Of a DNA stretch of 64,000 nt, positions 17,759-25,271 are shown in pieces (positions within the stretch are counted from its first letter, which is position 1; the number at the start of each line of letters is the position of its first letter). This stretch comes from G963665005 sp963665005 (GTDB taxonomy: Bacteria > Bacillota > Clostridia > Christensenellales > SZUA-584). The DNA is taken from positions 62,001 through 126,000 of the forward strand of contig CAXXTQ010000001.1 of NCBI GenBank assembly GCA_963665005.2, written 5' to 3'. Position numbers and translations under genes: made by a program. The notes beneath the pieces were generated by a model. It did no database searches and was not told where the DNA came from. It saw only the letters and a list, made by a program, of their open reading frames with translations.

Positions 17759-17949
17759 ATTAAATATAATTCTAATTGGCATATGACCTAAATGTCAACA
17801 ATATGTAGTATGCCCAAGATACGAAACATAAATTTTAATACTGCAGCTGAAAACAGCAATTACAAACCTAAAAGTTGAAGCTATTAATTTATAAATAAAA
17901 TAACAGAAAATTAGAATTAATAAAACAAAGAAAGTTGAAGTGATTTTAT

Positions 17950-18441
17950 ATGGGGAAAAAACAAGCAAACATGAAGACTTGCATCGAACCGACGCCGAAA
18001 ATACTCGTATCATGCAAAGGTAAAAACGGCGAGGAAAACGCACTGGCCGTAGCCTATTGCTGTAACTGCAGCTATGACCCGCCAATGGTAATGGTAGGTA
18101 TTGTTCCTTCACGCTACTCTTATAACATGATCAAGGAATCAGAGTGTTTAGTTGTCAATATTGCAAGCCAAAAAAACAAGGCGATGTTTGACTACCTGGG
18201 CAGTGTAAGCCGTCGTGATGAGAACAAGCTGAAAGTCATTCAGGCAAAGACTAAAAAAGCCGTCAAAGTCGATGCCCCTATTTTATGCGATTGCCCTGTA
18301 AATATAGAATGTAAAATTGTAGATTCTATCACTACCGGATCTCATGAGATGTTCGCATGTACTGTGGAATATATTCATGCTGATGATGATATCGTTGATT
18401 CTGAGGGAAATATTGATTTTTCGGGTATATCTTTATTATAG
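17950..18441 (+). CDS. Flavin reductase-like (flavoredoxin) protein, C-terminally short
   Basis: A 163-residue FMN-binding split-barrel protein of the flavin reductase-like family: PKILVSCKGKNGEENALAVAY, DPPMVMVGIVPSRYSYNMI (FMN-binding region) and ECLVVNIASQKNKAMFDYLG. SHEMFACTVEYIHAD matches the late part of the fold. Related clostridial proteins usually continue about 20-25 residues past this end with a Tyr/Gly-rich segment; here the frame stops after DFSGISLL. The stop may be genuine or mark a small truncation. It may pass electrons from NAD(P)H to flavin or act as a small redox carrier, together with the flavoenzyme downstream. Confidence 0.82.
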   Translation: MGKKQANMKTCIEPTPKILVSCKGKNGEENALAVAYCCNCSYDPPMVMVGIVPSRYSYNMIKESECLVVNIASQKNKAMFDYLGSVSRRDENKLKVIQAKTKKAVKVDAPILCDCPVNIECKIVDSITTGSHEMFACTVEYIHADDDIVDSEGNIDFSGISLL

Positions 18442-18559
18442 CAAATAATTTAGAAAACAACTAAGCTAACAACTAAGCTAACAAGCATATTGGCTTAAAC
18501 CACTTAGCACAGTCAAAAAAAAAGACAGTACAACGAAATTAATTTAAGGAGGATTCAAT

Positions 18560-19933
18560 ATGATTAAAACGGATGTATTGGTAATTGGTGGAAGCGCAGG
18601 AGGGATCCTTACTGCAACAATGGCGCGAAAAGCTTATGGAGATATCGATATAACTTTAATTCGTGAAACGAAGACTGTTATGGTTCCGTGCGGAATACCA
18701 TATATCTATGGAACACTGCACAGTTCTGAGAAAAACATTATTCCGGATTCTATACTTAAAGAAGCAAATATACACCTCATCATTGACACCGTAATAGAAA
18801 TAAACAGAGAACAAAAGACAGTAAGAACAAAAGAGGACGAAATTATCTGTTATAAAAAACTCGTCATTGCCACCGGCTCTCTGCCTATTATACCTACTTT
18901 TATTCAAGGTTATAATTTGGATAACGTGTTTCCAGTAAAAAAAGAGGAAGAGTATTTGAACGAAATCCTTAAAAAACTTGAGACAGCTCAGAATATTGCA
19001 GTAATTGGAGGCGGATTTATCGGAGTTGAATTTGCAGAGCAAATGAAAATTCTTGGTAAAAATGTAACCCTTATAGAAATGGCGAGCGCTTGTTTATGGC
19101 AAGCGTTTGACAAAAATTTTACCGATGACTTAGAAGGTATTTTAATTGATAACGGTATTCAAGTGATGACAAATACCAAGGTAAAAAGAATTCTAGGTGA
19201 AAAGTCAGTAGAAGCAATTGAATTTGAGAACGGAAATACGCTTCCTGTAGATATGGTGTTCTTGGGGCTCGGAGTGAAACCAAACGGTACATTGGCCAAA
19301 GATAGCGGACTGGCTGTGAATGAAAAAAACGCGATTAAGGTCGATCAATATATGAGAACCAGCGATCCTAATATTTTTGCTGTTGGCGACTGTGCGGAAA
19401 AGAAATGCTTTTTTACAGGAAAAGATGTCCCGGTACTGTTAGCTTCTACCGCGGGAATGGAAGCTAAAATAGCGGGCTGCAATATATTCCAGTTAAGATT
19501 GATTCGCGCCAATAAAGGTACGATAAGCACATTTTCAACAAAAATATTTGGAAAAACATATGCCGCAACCGGACTTACCGAAGAAAGAATAAAGCAGGAA
19601 GGCTTCAGTGTAATGGTCGGTGAGTTCAAAACAATGGACCGTCATCCCGGTTCTTTGCCCGACGCAAAGCAAATCAATATAAAGCTGATATTCTCGAGGT
19701 GCTCCGGCATAATTTTAGGAGCTCAGGTTTCTGGCGGTAATTCGGTTGCTGAAATAATTAATATCTTAAGCCTGGCGATTCAAAAAGATATTACAGCTAC
19801 AGAGCTCTATACCTTCCAAACAGCAACACATCCTTTGGTATCATCGTCGCCCATTGCATATCCAATAAACGCGGCCGCTATGAATGCTATAGCTGTAAAC
19901 TGTAAATATTTGAACGCAGAACTGGATATCTGA
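18560..19933 (+). CDS. FAD-dependent pyridine nucleotide-disulfide oxidoreductase (CoA-disulfide reductase / NADH oxidase-like)
   Basis: The 457-residue flavoenzyme starts with VLVIGGSAGGILTATMARK (FAD-binding GxGxxG variant), has the single redox cysteine in MVPCGIPYIYG (around residue 44), an NAD-binding IAVIGGGFIGVEFAEQ motif, a second FAD contact AVGDCAEKK and a C-terminal dimerisation domain. The single cysteine places it with CoA-disulfide reductases, NADH oxidases and NADH:polysulfide-type enzymes rather than two-cysteine reductases. It follows the flavin reductase, so an oxidative-stress or sulfur-redox role is plausible. A strong AAGGAGG precedes the ATG. Confidence 0.9.
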   Translation: MIKTDVLVIGGSAGGILTATMARKAYGDIDITLIRETKTVMVPCGIPYIYGTLHSSEKNIIPDSILKEANIHLIIDTVIEINREQKTVRTKEDEIICYKKLVIATGSLPIIPTFIQGYNLDNVFPVKKEEEYLNEILKKLETAQNIAVIGGGFIGVEFAEQMKILGKNVTLIEMASACLWQAFDKNFTDDLEGILIDNGIQVMTNTKVKRILGEKSVEAIEFENGNTLPVDMVFLGLGVKPNGTLAKDSGLAVNEKNAIKVDQYMRTSDPNIFAVGDCAEKKCFFTGKDVPVLLASTAGMEAKIAGCNIFQLRLIRANKGTISTFSTKIFGKTYAATGLTEERIKQEGFSVMVGEFKTMDRHPGSLPDAKQINIKLIFSRCSGIILGAQVSGGNSVAEIINILSLAIQKDITATELYTFQTATHPLVSSSPIAYPINAAAMNAIAVNCKYLNAELDI

Positions 19934-19973
19934 TTATTGCCCGGCGGCAATTCTCTAAAAACAATACAAAAAT

Positions 19974-19997
19974 AGGACGGGGAAACCTGTCCTTTTT
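19974..19997 (+). terminator. Rho-independent terminator after the flavoenzyme gene
   Basis: An eight-pair stem (AGGACGGG with CCTGTCCT, one G-T pair) closed by a GAAA tetraloop is followed by TTTTT. Confidence 0.8.
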
Positions 19998-20019
19998 GCT
20001 TTTCACAAAAATAGTTATT

Positions 20020-20068
20020 GACATATACCCAAAACTGTATATAATATAATTATAAAGGGTATATACCC
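20020..20068 (+). promoter_or_regulatory. Promoter and palindromic operator of the DUF5320-DUF134 unit
   Basis: TTGACA at 20020-20025 is followed by an AT-rich -10 region (TATAATATAAT at 20040-20050). A CATATACCCAAAAC site overlaps the -35, and the perfect 12-base palindrome GGGTATATACCC (20057-20068) sits near the start point. The same site is in the leader of the mrp operon. The layout suggests repression by a local DNA-binding protein, probably the DUF134 product. Confidence 0.6.
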
Positions 20069-20092
20069 AAAATACAATGGGAGGTAATAAAA

Positions 20093-20413
20093 ATGCCAGG
20101 ATTAGATGGAACAGGCCCCGAAGGAATGGGCCCAATGACAGGCGGAGGATTCGGCCGCTGCGGAAATAATAACGCACAGGCAGGCACAGGGCGCGGGCTT
20201 GCACGCGGGCGCGGCAGAGGTTTTAGAAGGTATACCAATCGCAATGTCGTCGATCCGGTTGTTGCGGCCGATGCGGAACAATCGCAAAGCGCAGCCTATG
20301 AAAACGAGATTTTAAGGCAGCAAAACCTGGATTTGGAAGCAAAGATCGAAGCTCTAAATTCGAAAATCGACGCTCTTACATCAACAAAAAACGCAAAAAA
20401 GAAAAAGAGCTGA
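20093..20413 (+). CDS. DUF5320 family protein
   Basis: A small protein of 106 residues with a Gly/Arg-rich N-terminal half (MPGLDGTGPEGMGPMTGGG, then a run of RGLARGRGRG) and a C-terminal coiled coil (EILRQQNLDLEAKIEALNSKIDAL). This is the usual form of DUF5320, common beside NifX and DUF134 genes in anaerobes. The single cysteine in FGRCGNN and the glycine-rich stretch could bind metal or nucleic acid, but no function is established. Strong GGGAGG ribosome site. Confidence 0.85.
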   Translation: MPGLDGTGPEGMGPMTGGGFGRCGNNNAQAGTGRGLARGRGRGFRRYTNRNVVDPVVAADAEQSQSAAYENEILRQQNLDLEAKIEALNSKIDALTSTKNAKKKKS

Positions 20414-20548
20414 TTAAACAGTAAAAAGAATTCTACAGAATCAAATTATATTTATTTTGTGGAATTTGGCCGGCTATGATAAAATGTATTCGATGTTTTT
20501 ACAACATAGCTTTATACATAATGTATTTTTAACATTGGAGTTGATGTC

Positions 20549-20917
20549 ATGCCAAGACCTCGAAAACAAAAAAAAATATGTGACCTTCCGCGTATTGATA
20601 CTTTTGCTCCGGCTGACTGCTCAAAGGATGATACGGATATAATCGTCATGAGCATAGAGGAGTATGAAGTTATACGTTTGATAGATCACGAAGGCTTAAA
20701 CCAGGTACAATGCGCTGCTGTTATGAGCGTTGCGCGCTCTACTATACAGCGCCTTTATACCGACGCCAGAAAAAAGCTTGCCGACAGTATTATAAACGGC
20801 AAAATTCTAAAGATAAGCGGCGGAGATTATTCTCTGTGCATTAAAAAAACAGACCAGACTCTTTGCGCTTCTTGCAATAAGCATCGCAACAGAAGAGGCC
20901 GGCCGCAAAATTCATAA
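20549..20917 (+). CDS. DUF134 family predicted DNA-binding protein
   Basis: The 122-residue protein begins MPRPRKQKKICDLPRI, typical of DUF134, and holds a helix-turn-helix resembling sigma-factor region 4 (GLNQVQCAAVMSVARSTIQRLYTDARKKLADSI). The C-terminal CASCNKHRNRRGRPQ may form a metal site. DUF134 proteins occur next to NifX and MinD-type Fe-S ATPases. Here the shared palindromic site at 20057 and 17660 makes it the best candidate for a regulator of both units. It follows the DUF5320 gene by 135 bases. Confidence 0.87.
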   Translation: MPRPRKQKKICDLPRIDTFAPADCSKDDTDIIVMSIEEYEVIRLIDHEGLNQVQCAAVMSVARSTIQRLYTDARKKLADSIINGKILKISGGDYSLCIKKTDQTLCASCNKHRNRRGRPQNS

Positions 20918-20939
20918 TATAATATGTTACCTTTATTAA

Positions 20940-20970
20940 AAGCTGGAATGTAAAGTTTCCGGCTTATTTT
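20940..20970 (+). terminator. Rho-independent terminator after the DUF134 gene
   Basis: AAGCTGGAA pairs with TTCCGGCTT (one T-G pair) and is followed by ATTTTTA. Confidence 0.7.
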
Positions 20971-21018
20971 TATGAAAAAATATTAAAAAACAGGCAGATA
21001 ATTTTGTGTACATTTACG

Positions 21019-21047
21019 TTGACATGCCGCCAATCTCCTGCTATTCT
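21019..21047 (+). promoter_or_regulatory. Promoter of the znuACB-zur operon
   Basis: Consensus TTGACA (21019-21024), 17-base spacer, then TATTCT (21042-21047). The Zur-type operator begins five bases after the -10. Confidence 0.8.
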
Positions 21048-21051
21048 ATAG

Positions 21052-21068
21052 ATGCAAACAGTTTGCAT
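21052..21068 (+). promoter_or_regulatory. Zur/Fur-type operator (8-1-8 palindrome)
   Basis: ATGCAAACAGTTTGCAT is a perfect 8-1-8 inverted repeat at the expected transcription start of the zinc-uptake operon. Fur-family repressors bind such palindromes. The regulator gene itself is the fourth gene of the operon, so zinc-dependent autoregulation is likely. Confidence 0.8.
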
Positions 21069-21091
21069 TTGCGTTTAAAAGGAGAATTGTT

Positions 21092-21961
21092 ATGAAAAAA
21101 TCAAGCTTAATATTTGTATTAATGGTAATTATTATACTGGCAACAGCAATATTCTTTTCGGGATGTGCCATAGACGACAAAGAAAAAAGCGATGAATTAA
21201 TAGTAGCCGTTACCGTGCTTCCTCAAAAAGCTTTTGCAGAAGCGGTGTGCGGTGATCTTGCTGAAGTTATCGCTATGGTTCCGGCAGGATACAGCCCGGG
21301 CAACTATTCGCCCAGCCCCATGGAGATGCAGGCTTTCAGCGACGCAAAAATTTATTTTACCATAGGCGTACCTACAGAGAGCGCAAATATACTGCCCAAT
21401 ACCAAGGATATGAAAATAGTGTCGCTTGCCGAGAAAGTATCAGCAGTATACCCCGACAGACAGTTTTCATCGGGCGGGCGCGACCCTCATATATGGCTGT
21501 CTCCAAAAAGAGCGAAGGTAATAGTAGAAACAATCGCAGAGCAAATGGGTAAACTAGATGAAGCTAATGCAGATATTTATGCGTCTAACGCGCAGAATTA
21601 TATTGAGAAACTTGATGAGCTGGACGCTTATATACAACAAATTTTTTCAGAGGCAGATAGCAAAACTTTTATTACTTTCCATCCTTCTTATGGGTATATT
21701 GCGGCGGATTACGGCCTGGAAATGCTGTCGCTGGAGCAGGACGGAAAAGAGGCGACCGCCTTGCACTTGCAGGAAATAATAGATATTGCAAAAGCCAAAG
21801 GGATAAAGGTTATTTTTTCTCAGGTACAGATAGACAGTCGGCAGCCCGACGCTTTTGCGCAGGAAACGGGAGGAAAAAAGGTAATGCTGAATCCGCTTTC
21901 CGAAGATTATATACAAAATATGAAAAACATAACTATGGCAATTGCCGAGGCAATCAAATGA
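21092..21961 (+). CDS. znuA: Zinc-type ABC transporter substrate-binding lipoprotein
   Basis: A 289-residue lipoprotein (lipobox FFSGC) of the ZnuA/TroA cluster. AVTVLPQKAFAEAVCGDLAEVIAMVPAG is the usual first part, DPHIWLSPKRAKVI provides a metal-binding His, FITFHPSYGYIAADYGL a second, and IFSQVQIDSRQPDAFAQETG the late segment. At the position of the first metal ligand the usual PHxYEPSP is replaced by YSPGNYSPSPMEMQ, so this ligand may differ, as in some zinc/manganese carriers with fewer histidines. The His-rich loop common in zinc proteins is absent. The Zur-type operator still supports zinc as the substrate. Confidence 0.88.
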   Translation: MKKSSLIFVLMVIIILATAIFFSGCAIDDKEKSDELIVAVTVLPQKAFAEAVCGDLAEVIAMVPAGYSPGNYSPSPMEMQAFSDAKIYFTIGVPTESANILPNTKDMKIVSLAEKVSAVYPDRQFSSGGRDPHIWLSPKRAKVIVETIAEQMGKLDEANADIYASNAQNYIEKLDELDAYIQQIFSEADSKTFITFHPSYGYIAADYGLEMLSLEQDGKEATALHLQEIIDIAKAKGIKVIFSQVQIDSRQPDAFAQETGGKKVMLNPLSEDYIQNMKNITMAIAEAIK

Positions 21962-22734
21962 GAGATATAACTGCAGTCAAAATAGAATCTTTAAGCGTGT
22001 ATTATAAACAAACGCCCGCGCTTGTGAACATCAACCTTAGTGTACAGCAAGGCGATTTCTTGGGAATCATAGGCCCAAACGGCGGAGGCAAAACTACTCT
22101 GCTGCGTTCAATCTTAGGGCTTGTGCCCTTTTCGGGCAGTATCAATATATACGGCAACGATTTCGCAAAAAACAAAACGGCTGTGGGTTACGTTTCACAG
22201 TTTTCGAACGCCGACAGGCTTTTCCCGATAACAGTTAAAGAGGCTGTTCTTACAGGACGGCTGCCCGCCGGCCTGTCGCTTTTTCACAGATATTTAACCG
22301 TCGACCATAAAGAGGCCGACGTGCTAATAGCAAAGGTAGGGCTAACAGATTGTGCACGCCGTGACGTACACGAGCTTTCGGGCGGAGAGTTCCAAAAAAT
22401 GCTCATAGCAAGGGCTCTTACTCTGCACCCTAAACTATTGCTGCTCGACGAACCTACGGCAAATGTTGACGCAAGCTCAAGAGAACAGATATACCAACTT
22501 CTACGCGAACTTAATAAAGACATGACGATTATTCTCGTGACGCACGATTTGCTTGCCGTTTCTTCTCATGTAAGCTCTCTTGCATGCCTTAATAAAACTC
22601 TTTTTTATCACGGCGAGCCCGAGCTCAATGAAGATATGGTAAACAGTCTTTACGGATGCCCGGTAGACCTTATCGCTCACGGCGTACCGCACCGGGTACT
22701 CAAAACACATGAGGAGGGAGTATCAAATGTTTAG
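21958..22734 (+). CDS. znuC: Zinc-type ABC transporter ATP-binding protein
   Basis: A 258-residue ABC ATPase with GPNGGGKTTLLRS (Walker A), signature VHELSGGEFQKM, Walker B LLLLDEPTANVD and the switch His in LVTHDLLAVSSH. VGYVSQFSNADRLFPITVKEAV is typical of the metal-uptake subfamily. The ATG overlaps the TGA of the binding-protein gene (ATGA), so translation is coupled. Confidence 0.92.
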   Translation: MRDITAVKIESLSVYYKQTPALVNINLSVQQGDFLGIIGPNGGGKTTLLRSILGLVPFSGSINIYGNDFAKNKTAVGYVSQFSNADRLFPITVKEAVLTGRLPAGLSLFHRYLTVDHKEADVLIAKVGLTDCARRDVHELSGGEFQKMLIARALTLHPKLLLLDEPTANVDASSREQIYQLLRELNKDMTIILVTHDLLAVSSHVSSLACLNKTLFYHGEPELNEDMVNSLYGCPVDLIAHGVPHRVLKTHEEGVSNV

Positions 22735-23563
22735 CGCTGTACTGGAATACCAATTTTTGCAGAACGCCATAATCGCCGGAATACTTTCGAGCATAGTCTG
22801 CGGAATAATAGGCGTTATTGTCATAGAAAAAAAGCTTGTAATGATGAGCGGAGGCATAGCCCATACATCTTACGCCGGAATCGGCCTTGGCTACCTACTC
22901 GGCTTCGAACCGATCTTGGGCGCATTTGCTTTTTCTCTTTCCGCCGCGCTGGGCATTGGTTTTTTAAAACGCCGCGGAAGCGCTAATTTCAATGTAGTCA
23001 TTGCACTGTTCTGGTCGTTTGGTATGGCGCTCGGTATATTTTTCATAGCATTGGCGCCCGGATATCCGCCCGATATAACATCGTACCTTTTCGGCAGCAT
23101 ACTTACGGTCACGCAAATCGATATATATCTTATGGCCGCGCTTACCGTTATTGTCGTGCTTGTTATAACAGCGCTGTTCAATAACTGGAAAGCGTATCTT
23201 TTCGATGAAGAGTTTTCGAGTATCATGGGTATTAAAACAGGATTTTTAGAGTATTTGCTTTTAATACTGATAGCGATGACCGTCGTGGTTTTAATACGTG
23301 TCGTGGGAATCATTCTTGTACTTGCGCTTTTAACGGCGCCTGCCGCTATCTCGGGAATGTTCGTAAAAAGCCTTAAAGGCAGAATGGCGTTATCTGTAAT
23401 TGCAGGTATAGTGCTTTGTATCGCAGGGCTTGCTTTGTCGTATAACTATAACATAGCTTCGGGCGCTACAATCGTTATTTTATCAGTAATATCTTACGCC
23501 GTATTATTTGCGGTAAATATAATAATAGGGGCGCGCAGTAAAAAAAGACAAGCTGCGAAGTAA
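22727..23563 (+). CDS. znuB: Zinc-type ABC transporter permease
   Basis: About 278 residues with eight or nine predicted membrane helices, of the ABC-3 family (ILSSIVCGIIGVIVIEKKLVMMSGGIAHTSYAGIGLGYLLG; family landmark GGIAHTSYAGIGLG). I chose 22727 as start because GAGGAGG lies ten bases upstream, while the upstream in-frame ATG at 22709 has no site. It overlaps the ATPase gene by eight bases. Confidence 0.9.
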   Translation: MFSAVLEYQFLQNAIIAGILSSIVCGIIGVIVIEKKLVMMSGGIAHTSYAGIGLGYLLGFEPILGAFAFSLSAALGIGFLKRRGSANFNVVIALFWSFGMALGIFFIALAPGYPPDITSYLFGSILTVTQIDIYLMAALTVIVVLVITALFNNWKAYLFDEEFSSIMGIKTGFLEYLLLILIAMTVVVLIRVVGIILVLALLTAPAAISGMFVKSLKGRMALSVIAGIVLCIAGLALSYNYNIASGATIVILSVISYAVLFAVNIIIGARSKKRQAAK

Positions 23564-23577
23564 GAGGGGTAACTATT

Positions 23578-24000
23578 ATGAAAAACTGTACTTATAAAGA
23601 CACTTTAAAAAAAAGCGGATTGAAAAATACAAAGCACCGAACAGCCGTGATAGAAATCTTAGCGCAGAGCAGCCAGCCGATATCCGCCGAAGAGATTTAC
23701 TTTATGCTCAAAGAAAGCAAGGTAGATATAAATCTTTCTACTATATACAGAACGCTTGAGGTCTTCGCGGCAAACGATATAGTCACAAAGCTAAACCTAA
23801 CAGGAAGCAGCAAAGCATTGTACGAATATAATATGATGACACACAGGCATTATTTAATTTGTATAAAGTGCAAAAAAATAGTGACCATTGAACACTGCCC
23901 GCTGCAAGATTATGAGGCATTGCTCGAAAAACACACGGATTTCTCTATCGTCGGGCATAAGCTCGATATCTACGGATACTGCCCCGAATGCAAATCGTAA
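23578..24000 (+). CDS. zur: Fur-family metalloregulator, probable Zur
   Basis: A 140-residue Fur-type repressor: winged helix with NTKHRTAVIEILAQSSQPISAEEIYFML and STIYRTLEVFA, then the metal-binding dimer domain with MTHRHYLICIKCKKIV (CxxC structural zinc), CPLQDYE and YGYCPECKS (second CxxC). Both CxxC pairs are intact. It is the last gene of the znuACB operon and most likely binds the palindrome at 21052. Confidence 0.9.
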   Translation: MKNCTYKDTLKKSGLKNTKHRTAVIEILAQSSQPISAEEIYFMLKESKVDINLSTIYRTLEVFAANDIVTKLNLTGSSKALYEYNMMTHRHYLICIKCKKIVTIEHCPLQDYEALLEKHTDFSIVGHKLDIYGYCPECKS

Positions 24001-24185
24001 ATTCCATTTCTTGTTACAAATGCAACCTTGTTATGGAAACAGGGCAGGCCAACCTAAAATGCATGGCGCTTTTGGAAAAAGCAAACACAATAACCTTCAA
24101 AACGCCTACTCCTACCAAAGTTACGCTTACTATAGAAAAAGGTCCTTTTATATATTTCGGGCCACGATCTTTATGACTTGAAATT

Positions 24186-24213
24186 GGTAAGGATTTTTTT
24201 CCTTAACTTTTTT
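24186..24213 (+). terminator. Rho-independent terminator after zur
   Basis: GGTAAGG pairs with CCTTAAC (one mismatch near the base) around a T-rich loop, followed by TTTTTT. Confidence 0.65.
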
Positions 24214-24441
24214 AAGAAGTCCATTAGAATCCGCCGCCAAATCGTTGCAAAAACAAGCAATATAAACACGTATTTTTTAAAAAATTTTATCAAAAAACGC
24301 AATACTTTAAAATAATTTGAAAAAGCTAGATATCGTTAGAATGATAGAATAAACTTATACATTTACTCTATAAACGAGTACATATGAATATATTCGCAAC
24401 AATATGGCATTTGATATTTAAGAGCAAAAAGAGTATATTAG

Positions 24442-24733
24442 AAAGTGCTCCAGGGAATACCGAAAAAGTGTTAGAGCGGAGCGGAAACCGCCGCACGAAA
24501 GTGCGGAAACAAATGAGCGGCTAAGTTTTCACGAAAGTGGAAGCAAGTTGTAAAATCGGTCAGATGAGTTAAAGGTTTGAGAGAAGTTTAGGGTAAGAGC
24601 GAAAGTTCAAACCAAAGGCGGATCAAAAGATTTATGATTCGGATGTACGATTAAAGATTTTGTTATTAAAGAGTGTCCGCAAAGAAATAATACTTTGATA
24701 AGGGTTCGCTGGAGCTTTTTATTACCCTTTTTT
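24442..24733 (+). ncRNA. Candidate structured RNA of about 290 nt, class not identified
   Basis: No credible protein is encoded between zur and hpt, but the sequence is rich in helices. GCTCCAG (24447-24453) pairs with CTGGAGC (24709-24715) to close the whole element. Inside are CCGCAC-GAAA-GTGCGG (24491-24506), GTTTTCAC-GAAA-GTGGAAGC (24525-24544), GGTTTGA/TCAAACC (24574/24607) and GCGGA/TCCGC (24618/24676). Two hairpins have GAAA tetraloops. The 3' end runs into TTTTT, and an alternative hairpin AAGGGT/ACCCTT (24700/24724) with a T-run would end transcription. I could not match it to RNase P, tmRNA, SRP or 6S RNA. A large clostridial RNA class such as raiA-type is possible but unproven. The strand is inferred from the T-rich 3' end. 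Confidence 0.5.
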
Positions 24734-25268
24734 AATAGTCATTTTTGTTTACTTCTACAACATATGGTAGATTGCGCCACTTTTCATTTACGTCCATGCC
24801 ATATCCCATAAGCCATTTATCGGTAACGGTAAAACCCCTGTAAGCGATGGGCACATTTATAAGCTGCTGGTCAGGGTTTACAAACAACGAGCATACCTTA
24901 ACGCTTTTTGGCAGCCGCGCTTCAAGATTTTGCACAAGATAACCTATAGTTAAACCCGTACGAATTATGTCCTCTATTATAAGCACATGTTTGCCCGAAA
25001 TATTAAGGTCTAAATCTTTTGTTATGCGAACCGCGCCCGTTTGCTCAGTAACTTTTGGATAAACGCCTATAGAGATAAAATCAAGTTTTATGGGCAAATC
25101 TATACACCTTGTAAGGTCGGCAAAAAAGTAAAGGCTGCCGTTTAGCACGCTCACGAGTATAAGCTCTTTTCCCGCGTAATCACGGCTTATCTGCTGCCCA
25201 AGCTCATTTATTCGTTTTAAAATAGCATCAGCACTATACGCTATTCGCTCATATTTCAAATCGTCCAC
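24732..25268 (-). CDS. hpt: Hypoxanthine phosphoribosyltransferase
   Basis: 178 residues, normal for Hpt. The PRPP-binding loop is VLIIEDIIRTGLTIGYL, with LILVSVLNGSLYFFADL in the first half and KWLMGYGMDVNEKWRNLPYV, the purine-side segment, at the end. It salvages hypoxanthine (and guanine) with PRPP to give IMP/GMP. The start is a GTG at 25268 with AAAGGAG upstream. It follows the cytidylate-kinase-like gene by three bases, a linkage that suggests a shared transcript. Confidence 0.93.
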   Translation of the reverse strand: MDDLKYERIAYSADAILKRINELGQQISRDYAGKELILVSVLNGSLYFFADLTRCIDLPIKLDFISIGVYPKVTEQTGAVRITKDLDLNISGKHVLIIEDIIRTGLTIGYLVQNLEARLPKSVKVCSLFVNPDQQLINVPIAYRGFTVTDKWLMGYGMDVNEKWRNLPYVVEVNKNDY

Positions 25269-25271
25269 AAG

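Noticed and set aside
18460..18495. Direct repeat of ACAACTAAGCTA as a possible regulatory site
   Set aside because: Only two copies in an AT-rich gap after a stop codon, with no promoter features around them.
23988..24176. A 62-codon open frame after zur with CYKC and several beta-like segments
   Set aside because: It starts inside the end of zur, has no ribosome site, and its composition is not convincing.
24442..24733. RNase P, tmRNA, SRP or 6S RNA in the gap before hpt
   Set aside because: The conserved cores of these RNAs (for example the GAGGAAAGTCC block of RNase P or a tRNA-like 3' end of tmRNA) are missing.
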